Shown: in pieces, positions 17,948 to 27,847 of the stretch
Numbering within the stretch: the stretch's first letter is position 1
Layout: each line of letters starts with the position of its first letter
DNA from: Lachnospiraceae bacterium
GTDB taxonomy: Bacteria; Bacillota; Clostridia; Lachnospirales; Lachnospiraceae
Assembly: GCA_022647575.1 (NCBI GenBank)
Contig: JALCKY010000002.1
Span: 186,001 to 250,000 of the forward strand
Reading direction: 5' to 3'
Length of the DNA: 64,000 nucleotides
Program-made: the position numbers and the translations under genes
Notes under the pieces: generated by a model
Seen by the model: only the letters and a program-made list of their open reading frames with translations
Told to the model about the DNA's origin: nothing
Databases searched by the model: none

Positions 17948-19339
17948 TCAGCTGTTCAGTTTTTTCTTCAGATCTTCAAGCGCATCCGTCATGGCTTCCT
18001 CAAAAGTCGGGTGCGGACGCATGGCCGTAAGAAGCTGGTCAGGAGTCATTCCTCCGGCGATTGCCTGGCTGAGCTCGCTGATCATATCCGAACTGTTCCG
18101 GCACATCAGCTGTGCCCCGACAATCCGGCGGCTTTCACTTTCCGCAAGAATTTTCATGAAGCTGCGGCCGTCGCCGGAGATCAGCGTCCTGGCATTGCTG
18201 AACATGACGCATTTCCCGATCTTCACCGGAATTCCCGCTTCTTTTGCGTCAGCTTCCGTCAGGCCGACCGTTGCAATTTCCGGCCGGCAGTAGACGCAGC
18301 CCGGGACGATGTCCATGCGGACTCCCCCGGAAGTGCCATACCGCTTTTCCGCGAAGGCCGCGCCCTGGGCAGAAGCCGCATGGGCCAGCTGTATTTTCGA
18401 CGAAACGTCGCCGATTGCATAAATGCCGGGGATGCTGGTGGCAAAGTCCTGATCGACTTTGATCCGCCGGCCGTCCATTTCCGGCTTGAGATCTTCAGGG
18501 AAGATTCCTTTCAGATACGGAGTCCGGCCGATTGCACACAGCACCGTTTCGGCACTGCAGGAAGCCTCTCCGTTTTTGGATGAGAAGACGGCCTTCAGAT
18601 GCTCCCCGTCCGTCTCGATGCGGCTGATCATGGCTCCGGTAAAAATCTTCACTCCCTGCTTCTTCAGGATGAGGGCAAGATTCTGTCCCAGATCCCTGTC
18701 CATGTTCGGAAGCAGGCGGTCAAGTCCTTCAATCACGGACGTTTCCACTCCCAGATCAGAGAAGAACTGGGCAAATTCCGCACCGATGACGCCTCCGCCC
18801 ATAATCAGGATGGAATGCGGAAGCGGATCCATTCCTTCCAGCAGTTCGTCCGATGTGACGACGCCCGGAAGATTGAGGCCCGGAATCGGAGGACGTGCAG
18901 GGACAGAACCGGATGCCAAAAGGATGCTGTCCGCACTCAGAAGCACGGTCGCATCGTCCGTACAGCTTACCACCCGGACCGTATGGGCGTCCGTTACGAA
19001 TGCCGTTCCTTTCAGCACCGTCACGCCTGCGCTTTTCAGCTGGCCTTCGCTGCTGCTTCTCAGCTTATCGCAGATTTCTCTCTTATAGGCAAAAAGAGCC
19101 TCCGTATCCATGCGGGCTCCGTCGATCCGGATTCCGGAAGAAGCTCCGTTTTCCGCTTCATGAAAAATCTCCGAGACATGCAGGAGCGTTTTGGTCGGCA
19201 CGCATCCCCTGTTCAGGCAGGTACCACCGACGTCCCTTTTCTCGACAAGAACCGTGCTTATTCCCAGAGATGCTGCTTTCAGGGCCGCGGCGGTTCCTCC
19301 CGGGCCTGCTCCGATGACAATCAGCTGATAATCGCTCAT
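17948..19339 (-). CDS. lpdA: dihydrolipoamide dehydrogenase (L-protein)
   Basis: FAD/NAD disulfide oxidoreductase, 463 residues, that reoxidises the lipoyl arm of GcvH. It has the N-terminal FAD motif VIGAGPGGTAAA, the redox pair in GGTCLNRGCVPTK (Cys41, Cys46), an NAD motif IMGGGVIGAEFA, and a C-terminal RPHPTFEEA. Last gene of the glycine cleavage operon; its ATG overlaps the lplA stop by 4 bases. The dimer-interface His-Glu region is RPHPTFEE, as expected. Confidence 0.94.
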   Translation of the reverse strand: MSDYQLIVIGAGPGGTAAALKAASLGISTVLVEKRDVGGTCLNRGCVPTKTLLHVSEIFHEAENGASSGIRIDGARMDTEALFAYKREICDKLRSSSEGQLKSAGVTVLKGTAFVTDAHTVRVVSCTDDATVLLSADSILLASGSVPARPPIPGLNLPGVVTSDELLEGMDPLPHSILIMGGGVIGAEFAQFFSDLGVETSVIEGLDRLLPNMDRDLGQNLALILKKQGVKIFTGAMISRIETDGEHLKAVFSSKNGEASCSAETVLCAIGRTPYLKGIFPEDLKPEMDGRRIKVDQDFATSIPGIYAIGDVSSKIQLAHAASAQGAAFAEKRYGTSGGVRMDIVPGCVYCRPEIATVGLTEADAKEAGIPVKIGKCVMFSNARTLISGDGRSFMKILAESESRRIVGAQLMCRNSSDMISELSQAIAGGMTPDQLLTAMRPHPTFEEAMTDALEDLKKKLNS

Positions 19340-20328
19340 CTTTCCTTCTCCTCTTCCGAAATCATTCTGCAGATATCCCGCCGGATATCCGGATTTTCAA
19401 CCGTCTCCGCAAGACCGGCTGCCATTTCATCCGCTTCAAAACGCCGTCCCTCAAGACCCTTTTCCGTCTGTCCGGCAATTGTCCAGTCCATCGAATCAGA
19501 CCAGGCCTGTACCTGCCGGATGATTCCCCTGTCCGTTTCCATCTGCAGACGAATTTCTCCCCAGCTGAAACGTTTTTCGCAGGAAAATGAAAACGGGAGT
19601 TCCCTTCCGTAGATCCATTCCCATCCGGCAAAGCGTTCCCTCTTCTTCCTGAGGTCTTCCGCCTCCGTTTCCGGCAGGGAAAATTCAGCGGAAGGAAGTC
19701 CGTAGACGGATTCAAAAGCGGCTTTCATTTTCCGCTTCATTTCACTGCAGCTGATATCCTGTGAAAGTTCCTTCAGGTTTACGACACGGGAGCGGACGGA
19801 TTCAACACCGCGCGCTTCCAGTTTGGCGCGGGACGGTGAAAGATAACGGCCCATGCGCTCCATGTCTGCATCGATCAGCAGCGTCCCGTGATGATAGGCG
19901 TTCCGGCCGTTTTTGTAAAATGCATTCCCGGAGAATTTTCTTCCCCCTGCCGTCACGTCGTTCCGTCCCGTCACTTCCGCGGGAATTCCGAAACGACGGC
20001 AGGCCTCACAGATAACGGAAAGCTGCCTGGAAACATCATAGTTTTCCGCTGAGACCAGAAAGGTAAAATTGAGATTGCCGAGGTCATGAAAAACAGCTCC
20101 TCCTCCGGAAAGACGGCGGGCAAGATGCCCGCCCTCTTCTTTGAGAAGTTCCGTTCTGCATTCTTTCCAGGCATTCTGGTTCCGGCCGATGACGACCGTG
20201 CTTTGATTCTGCCAGAGATACAGAATGCATTCTTCCGGCCCGACCCTTTCCAGCAGTGCCTCTTCCAGTGCAAGGTTGCCGTACGGGTCAAGGCTTCCGC
20301 TTTCAGTCGTATAGAGTTTTCGAATCAT
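19336..20328 (-). CDS. lplA: lipoate-protein ligase
   Basis: Attaches lipoate to the GcvH lysine, about 330 residues from the chosen start MIRKLYTTESGSLDPY. Motifs include NLALEEALL, VIGRNQNAW and RRLSGGGAVFHDLGNLNF, the lipoyl-AMP site. The frame is open further upstream into gcvPB, but the ATG at 20328 matches the family N-terminus and lies just past the gcvPB stop. Its place inside the gcv operon says that exogenous lipoate is salvaged to activate GcvH. Confidence 0.93.
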   Translation of the reverse strand: MIRKLYTTESGSLDPYGNLALEEALLERVGPEECILYLWQNQSTVVIGRNQNAWKECRTELLKEEGGHLARRLSGGGAVFHDLGNLNFTFLVSAENYDVSRQLSVICEACRRFGIPAEVTGRNDVTAGGRKFSGNAFYKNGRNAYHHGTLLIDADMERMGRYLSPSRAKLEARGVESVRSRVVNLKELSQDISCSEMKRKMKAAFESVYGLPSAEFSLPETEAEDLRKKRERFAGWEWIYGRELPFSFSCEKRFSWGEIRLQMETDRGIIRQVQAWSDSMDWTIAGQTEKGLEGRRFEADEMAAGLAETVENPDIRRDICRMISEEEKER

Positions 20329-20362
20329 TCCCGTATCCCCGGACTTATAATTTTCTGCAGCT

Positions 20363-21868
20363 TCAGGCCTTCTGCCAGCGCAGGACCGGATTCCTTGCTG
20401 CCTGCACTTCATCGGGTCTGCCGATCTGCGTGCCGTGCGGCGAACTGTGCAGTTCATCCGGATTCTCATGCGCACGCTGCCAGACATCGCGGAATACACC
20501 GGCTGCCCAGTCGAGCATTTCTTTTCCTTCCGTTTCGGTCGGCTCAAGCATCAGTGCTTCATGCACGATGAGCGGGAAGTACATGGTCGGCGGATGCATG
20601 CCGTAATCGATCAGCGTCTTGGCCGCATCCAGGGCGGATATGCCGGTCTCCTTCTTGAATTCCGACAGATCCAGGACAAATTCATGCATGCAGATGCGGT
20701 CATAGGCCGGCTCGAAAGTCCCCTTGATTTTCCGCATCAGATAGTTCGCATTGAGCACCGCGCTCCTTGCTGCTTCCGGAATGCCTTCTTTCCCGAGCGT
20801 CATCATATACGTCAGGGCACGGACGACCACAAGGAAGTTGCCCGAAAAACTGCGTACCTGGAACGGAATGCCTTCCGCATTGTCCGGCGAAGGTACAGGT
20901 TCTGCAAACGGCTCGCCCTGTGCCGGCAAAACTGCGGACGCATAAGAAGCCGCCATGCCGTCTCCCTTTTCCATGCTGCCGAGAAGCGCTGATTCCGGAA
21001 GGAATTCCTTCAGGAAATGCTTGCAGCCTACGGCTCCTGCTCCGGGTCCGCCGCCGCCGTGAGGCGTCGCGAAGGTCTTGTGCAGATTCAGATGGATGCA
21101 GTCGAAGCCCATGTCGCCCGGACGCACGACGCCCATGACCGCATTGAGGTTGGCGCCGTCGTAATAGCACAGCCCTCCGGCCTCATGGACCAGGCGCGTG
21201 ATTTCCAGGATGTTCTCATCGAAGAGTCCCAGCGTATTCGGGTTGGTCAGCATCAGTCCGGCCGTGTCCTCGCCCAGAACAGCCTTCAGGGCCTCCAGGT
21301 CCACGCAGCCGTCCGCATCCGAAGAAACATTCACGACCTCAAAGCCGCACATCGCCGCTGTCGCCGGGTTCGTGCCGTGGGCTGAATCCGGAACAATGAT
21401 CTTCTTTCTTTTACTGTCGCCGCGGGAATCGTGATACTGCTTGATCAGGAGCACGCCTGTGAATTCACCGTGCGCCCCGGCGGCCGGCTGAAAGGTCATG
21501 TCCGACATGCCGGTAATTTCACACAGATATTTTCCGGCGGTATCCAGCACCTCGCGGCAGCCCTTTACGGTATCGGCCGGAGCCAGCGGATGCACGCCCG
21601 TGAAGCCTTTTAAGGCAGCCATCTCTTCATCGATGCGCGGATTGTATTTCATCGTGCAGGAGCCCAGCGGATAGAAGCCGCAGTTGACTCCGTAGGCATG
21701 ATGGCTGAGTTCGCTGTAGTGCCGCGAAACATCCGTCTCGGAAAGTTCCGGCAGGGCCGGAGGATCCTTCCGTTTCATTTCTTCCGGCAGTTCCGTGCTT
21801 TCAACGTCGCAGGGCGGAAGCAGGCTGCAGGAAAGACCGGGAACGCTCTTATCGAAAATCAGTTTCAT
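20363..21868 (-). CDS. gcvPB: glycine dehydrogenase (decarboxylating) subunit 2
   Basis: PLP-binding half of the P-protein, 501 residues. The PLP lysine is in NLHKTFATPHGGGGPG (about residue 264). It decarboxylates glycine and passes the aminomethyl group to lipoylated GcvH, together with GcvPA. Its ATG overlaps the gcvPA stop by 4 bases. Two-subunit P-protein is usual in Bacillota. Confidence 0.96.
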   Translation of the reverse strand: MKLIFDKSVPGLSCSLLPPCDVESTELPEEMKRKDPPALPELSETDVSRHYSELSHHAYGVNCGFYPLGSCTMKYNPRIDEEMAALKGFTGVHPLAPADTVKGCREVLDTAGKYLCEITGMSDMTFQPAAGAHGEFTGVLLIKQYHDSRGDSKRKKIIVPDSAHGTNPATAAMCGFEVVNVSSDADGCVDLEALKAVLGEDTAGLMLTNPNTLGLFDENILEITRLVHEAGGLCYYDGANLNAVMGVVRPGDMGFDCIHLNLHKTFATPHGGGGPGAGAVGCKHFLKEFLPESALLGSMEKGDGMAASYASAVLPAQGEPFAEPVPSPDNAEGIPFQVRSFSGNFLVVVRALTYMMTLGKEGIPEAARSAVLNANYLMRKIKGTFEPAYDRICMHEFVLDLSEFKKETGISALDAAKTLIDYGMHPPTMYFPLIVHEALMLEPTETEGKEMLDWAAGVFRDVWQRAHENPDELHSSPHGTQIGRPDEVQAARNPVLRWQKA

Positions 21869-23181
21869 TTCCCAAGCACCTCCTTCACGCAGGCAGTCGT
21901 TTCATCGAGAACTTCCTTCGGAACCTTTTCCGTGACGCACCACAGGACTCCTCCGTCAAGAGGAAGACCTCCCAGGATGCCCTTTTTCTCAAGAGCGGAA
22001 AGGACTTCCGGGATCTTCGGCATTTCCGTCAGGAATTCATGGAAATAAGTTCCCGTATAGCGGAGCGAAATGCCCGGAATCCCGCAGAGTCCTGCTGCCA
22101 GGTAATGAGCCTTCGACATGGACTGCCGTGCGGCCTCCGCCATTCCCGACGGACCCATCGAAGCCATGTAGACAGAAGCCGTCAGGGCACAGAGCGCTTC
22201 ATTCGAACAGATATTGCTGGTGGCCTTCTCGCGGCGGATATGCTGCTCGCGGGCCTGAAGCGTAAGGACATAGGCTTTCCTGCCTTCGGCATCTTCCGTC
22301 TGTCCTACGATGCGGCCCGGAAGACGGCGCATGTATTTGCTGATGCAGGCCATGTAGCCTGCGTACGGCCCGCCGAAGCTGAGAGGCATGCCGAGCGGCT
22401 GGCATTCGCCGACCGCAATATCGGCACCGCACTCCCGCGGCGTCTTCAGGATTGCCAGGGCAATCGGATTGCAGCTCATGACAGCCATGGCTCCCGATTC
22501 GTGAACCATCGCGCAGAGTTTTTCAGCATCCTCGAACTGCCCGAAGAAGTTCGGCTGCTGAAGGCAGAAGGAAGAAACGTCCTCCGTCAGCATTTCCTTC
22601 AGGGCATCCGGATCCGTTTTTCCGTTCTTTACCGGGACGATTCTCATCTCATCCCCGCGGCCGTAGCAGTAGGTACGGACGGTATTGATGACGTCCGGAT
22701 GCACCGCTGCGGAAATCAGCGTCACCTGTCTCTTCCGGTCCCGGCACATCGCCGCCGCTTCCGCCATGGCAGAAGCACCGTCGTACACCGAAGCGTTCGA
22801 GACGTCCATTCCCGTCAGTTCGCAGATCATCGTCTGGTACTCGAAAATGGACTGCAGGATTCCCTGATTGATTTCCGCCTGGTACGGCGTATAAGCCGTC
22901 ATGAATTCTTCCTTGGACGGAACGTATTTCACAATGCTCGGAATGTAATGGTCATAGGCGCCGGCCCCGCGCAGGACAGCTTTGAAAACCGTATTCTTCT
23001 CCGCCATCGCGGACACCGCACGGCCGACTTCCATTTCGCTCATTCCGGACGGAATCTGAAGGGGATGATCCAGGTACATTTCCTCCGGAACATCGCGGTA
23101 CAGCTCCCGATAGGATTTCAGGCCGACAGCGGCAAGCATTTCCTTCCGCTGGGCTTCTGTCTGAGGGACATAGCTTCCCAT
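21865..23181 (-). CDS. gcvPA: glycine dehydrogenase (decarboxylating) subunit 1
   Basis: Partner of GcvPB, about 438 residues from MGSYVPQTEAQRKEM. Conserved phrases include PYQAEINQGILQSIFEYQ and DVSNASVYDGASA. I placed the start at 23181, where GGAGG lies 5-9 bases upstream; the frame is open 14 codons earlier into gcvH. It begins 1 base after the gcvH stop. Confidence 0.95.
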   Translation of the reverse strand: MGSYVPQTEAQRKEMLAAVGLKSYRELYRDVPEEMYLDHPLQIPSGMSEMEVGRAVSAMAEKNTVFKAVLRGAGAYDHYIPSIVKYVPSKEEFMTAYTPYQAEINQGILQSIFEYQTMICELTGMDVSNASVYDGASAMAEAAAMCRDRKRQVTLISAAVHPDVINTVRTYCYGRGDEMRIVPVKNGKTDPDALKEMLTEDVSSFCLQQPNFFGQFEDAEKLCAMVHESGAMAVMSCNPIALAILKTPRECGADIAVGECQPLGMPLSFGGPYAGYMACISKYMRRLPGRIVGQTEDAEGRKAYVLTLQAREQHIRREKATSNICSNEALCALTASVYMASMGPSGMAEAARQSMSKAHYLAAGLCGIPGISLRYTGTYFHEFLTEMPKIPEVLSALEKKGILGGLPLDGGVLWCVTEKVPKEVLDETTACVKEVLGK

Positions 23182-23182
23182 C

Positions 23183-23560
23183 TTACTCCTCCTTCGCGCA
23201 GAGTTCCTGATAAGCAGCGGCATCCAGCAGTTCCTCTTCTCCGGTCACATCTTCGACTTTGATGAGCCAGGAACCGTACGGATCTTTGTTGAGCTTCTGC
23301 GGCTCATCCATCAGTTCTTCGTTGACTTCGGCGACAGTGCCGGTGACCGGGCTCAGGACATCGGATACTGCCTTCACGGATTCGACGTCGCAGAATGCTT
23401 CGCCGACGGAAACGCTGTCTCCTGCCTGCGGCGGATTCACGAACACGATATCCCCGAGTGCATTCTGGGCATAATCGGTAATTCCGATCACGACCTTGCC
23501 GTCTTCTTCCTTAACCCATTCATGTGTCTTGGTGTATTTCAATTCTTCCGGTGTATTCAT
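23183..23560 (-). CDS. gcvH: glycine cleavage system H protein
   Basis: Lipoyl carrier protein of 125 residues starting MNTPEELKYTKTHEW. The lipoyl lysine is in the conserved VESVKAVSDV (about Lys62). GGAGG precedes the ATG. It is the second gene of the operon but is separated from gcvT-glyA by 289 bases filled with a long inverted repeat. Confidence 0.96.
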   Translation of the reverse strand: MNTPEELKYTKTHEWVKEEDGKVVIGITDYAQNALGDIVFVNPPQAGDSVSVGEAFCDVESVKAVSDVLSPVTGTVAEVNEELMDEPQKLNKDPYGSWLIKVEDVTGEEELLDAAAYQELCAKEE

Positions 23561-23629
23561 TTTTTTACCCTCCTGGTCTTGTTTGATGAACTTCATGTCC
23601 TCACTGACAAAATCGCCCGCCCGGACAAA

Positions 23630-23817
23630 ACCCCTGCGCTGTCTGCGGCTTCCGCGCCAAGAGCTTCTAAGCGTTCTTTCGAATGCCAAAAATCAAAGCG
23701 GCTTCTGCGGAACTCGCTTCGCTCAGACAGTCCTCGAAGCCGCTTATGGCATTCTCAAGAGCGCTAAGAAGCTCTACGGCTTGTGCAGATTGCATACAGT
23801 GCAGGGGTTCCGCCCGG
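23630..23817. repeat. long imperfect inverted repeat inside the gcv operon
   Basis: The left half (from GCCCGGACAAAACCCCTGC) and the right half match when one is inverted over about 90 bases. Shared blocks are AACCCCTGC, AGAGCTTCT, GAATGCCA and AAGCGGCTTC in the same order. The centre is around 23710-23730. It fills the gap between the stop of gcvT-glyA and the start of gcvH and would fold into a long RNA hairpin in the polycistronic transcript. No coding capacity is supported. It could be a small insertion element or an RNA-processing signal. Confidence 0.75.
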
Positions 23818-23849
23818 ACGGTTATTTTGCAGCGTTTACATTCCTTTAT

Positions 23850-26498
23850 TTACAGCCCTATCGTATCAGAGAAATGATCCAGCGCGGCATCGAAGTCCGC
23901 ATCCCTGAAGCAGTATTTCATTTCCGTGTGCTCCGCGCGAAGTGCTTCGACATCGCCGGACACATCCTGATTGCGCAAAATGCAGTCCGCCATCATTCCC
24001 GCGAGGCGTTCGAAATCCGCCGGCCCGAAGCCGAACCGTGTCATTTCGCTGACACCCATGCGGAGGGCACCGGAAGCCGTGAAGCCTTCCTCATCCGGCG
24101 TTGCCTGATAATTGACGATGATGTTGTTCTCTTCCATTCTCTCGGCAATGGCCGGGCCGATGCCGTATCCGACGGAAAGCAGGACCTGATGCGTCTCGGT
24201 ATAACCGATGGACGGATCGCCGAGCACGTCGAGTCCCTGTTCCTTCAGGCTCTTCGCGAAAGACTTGGCGTTGTCGATGATGGCTTTCTGATATTCGTCC
24301 TTGAAGCAGTTCATTTCATAGGCAGCCATCAGAAGTCCCAGCTGCGTTCCCAGATGATGGTTCGAAACGCTGCCCGGGAACGCCCGGTTTTCGATCGTCT
24401 TCCACAGGCCGTATCCGAGATCTTCTTTCTGATAGTTCACGCCGATGACGCCTCTCTGCGGACCGAAGAAGGTCTTGTGCGTCGAGCCGGTCACGATGTT
24501 GGCGCCTTCCTCAAACGGCTTCTGGAAATATTTTCCTACCAGGCCCATGACATGCGCCATGTCGTACATGATCGTCGTCGGGATCTTCTGCTCATCCACG
24601 AACTTCCGGATCTCTGCGACAGGCTCCTTGTGCAGCACCATGCTCTTGCCGAAAATGATCAGTTCCGGACGGTATTTCTCGATGACCTTTTTCGTCTCTT
24701 CGACATCGATCTTGAAAATGTTGTCTTTGCAGACCGGGAAATTCACGACAGCAGATTTTTCCGTTACCGGATCCACTGCGATGTAATCGTGCAGGGCTCC
24801 CATCGGCTGTGCGCTCAGATGCCCGCCCTTGATGATGTGGTTGTTGAGGACGTAGCCCAGTCTCTGCGGAGTGTGCTTGCGGTCGAGGCGGTTCTTCCAG
24901 TCCATCAGGGCGGAGAAGACGGCCATGTTTGACATCTGTCCGCTGATGACACGCGTTTCGACTTCGCTGCATTCCAGATACTGCTTCATCTGGTCGATCA
25001 GCAACTGTTCCACGCGGTCGATGAATTTCGTTCCCTGATAATAGAAGACATCCGCATCGTAGAAGGATTTGATTTTCTTGTGCTCCGCATAGCGGAAAGC
25101 AGGATCGGATGCGCAAAGAAGCTGGACGGCGCGGCTGGCGCTGTTCTCGGACGGTATGAGGTTGATGCACTGTCTCTGCCGCCACTCATGGTTGTCCTCT
25201 GCTTTTTTAATCAGCTCCAGCGCCTTCGCCGGATAGGCTGTGCTGTCGGAAGCGGCTTCTTCCTCAGTCCTTCCGTAGATCAGCGGACGTGCAAACGGCG
25301 GTGCGGAGACCGACATATGCAGCGACGGGATCACGGCCTTCAGGCGTCTTCCGCGGATATCGACTTCCACATTTTCATCATCCAGAATCTCGCTGGAAAT
25401 GTAGCAGAGGCCGATGGCCCTCTTTGCGGTCTCATCCGTGATGACGGTCGCAAGGCCTTCTCCTTCATGCTCATAATAAGGAACCATGGTTCCGCTGGTG
25501 ACCCAGCCCACCTGCTCCTCACCGCGGTAGACCGGCATCCCGGCTCTCATGACTCCGCGGTCCAGAAGGGTGATCAGGCGGATGCGTTTCGGCAGATCTT
25601 TCAGGTCGCTGAAGTCACGGTTCTGAATCCGCTTGAAAGCGGCAAACTGTTTCTCAAGAGGTCCGCGGCCGATGCTGTCTTTTTTCAGATCCGAGAAGCT
25701 GACCGCAAATTTGGCAAGCGGCACGGCAAAAATCGGCATTTCCTTTCCGTCGGGATCCACGCCCATCTCATGTCCGTAGAGCGGAAGTCCTGCTTCCATG
25801 CGCAGCGTATCGCGGGCGCCGAGGCCGGCCGGCTTCGCTCCGAGTTCAATCAGACGTTTCCACAGCCAGGCAGCTTCCGAAGCCTTGATATACACTTCGT
25901 AGCCCAGCGGTTCGCCGGTATAGCCGGTCTTGGCAATGCGCACCTGATGGCCTTCCAGCTGCAGGGTGTTCAGCGCATTCTTCATCGGCTCCGTCAGAGC
26001 TTCGCCTGCGGAAAGCGTCATCAGGATTTCCTTGCTCTTCGGTCCCTGGACCGCAATGGCTGCCCAGTCCGCCGTAATGTTCGTGATCGTGCAGTCGTAA
26101 TCTTTCACGATTTCCCGGAGATGCGCCAGATCCTTGTCCGTATTGGCCGCATTGACCACGAGAAGGAAATTATCCTCCTCAAATAAATACAGATAGGCAT
26201 CGTCGACCGCTCCGCCGTTTTCATCCGGAATAATGCTGTACTGCGCCTTGTTCAGTTCCAGCGCCTGCACATTGCTTGTCAGCACATGCTGCAGGAACGC
26301 CGTCCGTTCCGGTCCTTCGATCAGAAGACGTCCCATATGGGAAACATCGAAAAGACTGCATTCGTGACGCGTGTAAAGATGCTCTGCGACAATGCCGGTC
26401 GGGTACTGCATCGGCATTTCCCAGCCGCCGAAGTCCACCATTTCTCCGCCTTCGGATACATGTACTTCGTAAAGTGGCGTGCGTTTCAATTCACTCAT
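23850..26498 (-). CDS. gcvT-glyA: fused aminomethyltransferase and serine hydroxymethyltransferase
   Basis: An 882-residue two-enzyme fusion. Residues 1 to about 400 are GcvT (T-protein): starts LKRTPLYEVHVSEGGEMVDF, with MPMQYPTGIVAEH and ARDTLRMEAGLPLYG. From about 430 to the end it is a divergent serine hydroxymethyltransferase, with INLIPSENSAS and the PLP lysine in GSTHKTFFGPQRG (about Lys675). GcvT makes methylene-tetrahydrofolate from glycine, and GlyA uses it with a second glycine to make serine (or the reverse), so the fusion could channel the one-carbon unit. First gene of the operon; RBS GGAGGG precedes it. Confidence 0.93.
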   Translation of the reverse strand: MSELKRTPLYEVHVSEGGEMVDFGGWEMPMQYPTGIVAEHLYTRHECSLFDVSHMGRLLIEGPERTAFLQHVLTSNVQALELNKAQYSIIPDENGGAVDDAYLYLFEEDNFLLVVNAANTDKDLAHLREIVKDYDCTITNITADWAAIAVQGPKSKEILMTLSAGEALTEPMKNALNTLQLEGHQVRIAKTGYTGEPLGYEVYIKASEAAWLWKRLIELGAKPAGLGARDTLRMEAGLPLYGHEMGVDPDGKEMPIFAVPLAKFAVSFSDLKKDSIGRGPLEKQFAAFKRIQNRDFSDLKDLPKRIRLITLLDRGVMRAGMPVYRGEEQVGWVTSGTMVPYYEHEGEGLATVITDETAKRAIGLCYISSEILDDENVEVDIRGRRLKAVIPSLHMSVSAPPFARPLIYGRTEEEAASDSTAYPAKALELIKKAEDNHEWRQRQCINLIPSENSASRAVQLLCASDPAFRYAEHKKIKSFYDADVFYYQGTKFIDRVEQLLIDQMKQYLECSEVETRVISGQMSNMAVFSALMDWKNRLDRKHTPQRLGYVLNNHIIKGGHLSAQPMGALHDYIAVDPVTEKSAVVNFPVCKDNIFKIDVEETKKVIEKYRPELIIFGKSMVLHKEPVAEIRKFVDEQKIPTTIMYDMAHVMGLVGKYFQKPFEEGANIVTGSTHKTFFGPQRGVIGVNYQKEDLGYGLWKTIENRAFPGSVSNHHLGTQLGLLMAAYEMNCFKDEYQKAIIDNAKSFAKSLKEQGLDVLGDPSIGYTETHQVLLSVGYGIGPAIAERMEENNIIVNYQATPDEEGFTASGALRMGVSEMTRFGFGPADFERLAGMMADCILRNQDVSGDVEALRAEHTEMKYCFRDADFDAALDHFSDTIGL

Positions 26499-26532
26499 GA
26501 CCTTCCCTCCTGCTCTGAAAAGAATAGAAACA

Positions 26533-26595
26533 AAGATATAAAAAATGTGCCTTCGGCACTTCAGCTCCCCTGCCCCTCATTCATGAGGGGTAGGG
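26533..26595. other. hairpins at the left side of the IS-like insert
   Basis: Two stem-loops lie between gcvT and the transposase. The first (GTGCC/GGCAC, loop TTC, about 26547-26559) is followed on the minus strand by a T run, so it could weakly terminate transcription heading to gcvT. The second is built on CCCCTCAT/ATGAGGGG (about 26573-26588), followed on the plus strand by a T-rich stretch. They could be the subterminal hairpin expected at one end of an IS91-type element. Confidence 0.45.
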
Positions 26596-26631
26596 ATTTC
26601 TTTTTATATCGGTTTGATTCATAATAATTGC

Positions 26632-27819
26632 ATGAACATACTCCAGAGAATCTTCAGGGATCATTACGAGGAGATCATCTATACGATGCATCCCCGCCCA
26701 TCGGTCGTCGAGAACATCGACAAGATGATCAACTGCGGCGATCCCTCTTTCGGCGGTGCCATGTATGGCTGTCCTGTCTGCGGGAAACTGAAGTTCGTCC
26801 CTTTCCGCTGCCACAGCCGTTTCTGCCCTACATGCGGGAATAAGTATTCCATCGACCGTACCCTCGCCATGTCCTTCAAGATCGTCAATGTCCAGCACCG
26901 CCACTGCGTCTTCACCATTGCGGAAGAGCTGCGGCCTTTCTTCCTTGCCGACCGCTCCCTCCTGAACTGTCTTTTCTCTGCCGTAAGGAGCGTCATCCTG
27001 CGCATGTTCCTTAAGATGAACAAATCCCAGTCCTTCACTCCCGGATTCATCTGCGTCCTCCACACCTTCGGCCGCGACCTGAAGTGGAATCCCCATATCC
27101 ACTGCCTGATCTCCGAAGGCGGCCTGGGGAACAGCGGCCTGTGGCGGAACGTCAGATATTTCAATTACACGCTCCTCCGCGATTCCTTCCAGACAGCCCT
27201 CCTCAATGAACTGGAGCAAAGGCTCGGGCCGTCCTTCAAACGGGTGAAGTCCTCCGTCTACCGTGACCATAAGAATGGCTTCTATGTCTACGCCAAGCCA
27301 AGGAAATGCGACCCGGGCACCGTCATCAAATATATCGGCCGTTATCTCGGACGCCCCGTGATCGCCACGTCACGGATCGACAGCTATGACGGCGATCATG
27401 TCACCTTCCATTACAACCGCCACGAGGATGAACGGCTCGTCACCGAGACCATCCCCGTCATGGAGTTCATCGAACGGCTGATCCGCCACATCCCGGAAAA
27501 ACATTTCAAGATGATCCGCTATTACGGCCTTTACGCCCGCCATCGTGAGTCCGACAAAAAACTCAACCGGGCCATCTCTCTGGAAAAGCACAAGGTGTTC
27601 CTGTCCTTCAACCGCTGGCGCGAGTGCATCCTCTTCTCCTTCGGATACGACCCGCTGAAATGCCCGGCCTGCGGAACCACCATGCTCTTCCTGGAGCTCT
27701 ACCATAACCACCATCGCGTCCCTCTGGATGAAATGTACCGAAAGGCAATGGCTAAGGCCCATGGGTGCCGTTCCCCTGCATCCTCCCGTTATTCTGACAG
27801 ATGCCTCCATCTGTGCTAA
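26632..27819 (+). mobile_element. IS91-family (HUH, rolling-circle) transposase
   Basis: A 395-residue transposase. The N-terminal zinc-binding domain has paired cysteines (GCPVCGKL and FCPTCGNKYSID). The HUH metal site is in LKWNPHIHCLISEGG, and the tyrosine-bearing region reads VIKYIGRYLGRPVI. A second Cys pair (CPACGTTM) is near the C-terminus. These enzymes move DNA as single strands by rolling circle. I start it at the ATG 26632; a TTG 18 bases upstream is possible, and no good RBS is seen for either. It is oriented against the gcv operon and lies between that operon and its riboswitch. Confidence 0.88.
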
Positions 27820-27847
27820 TATAGATTCAGGAATGGAGGAACCCGCT

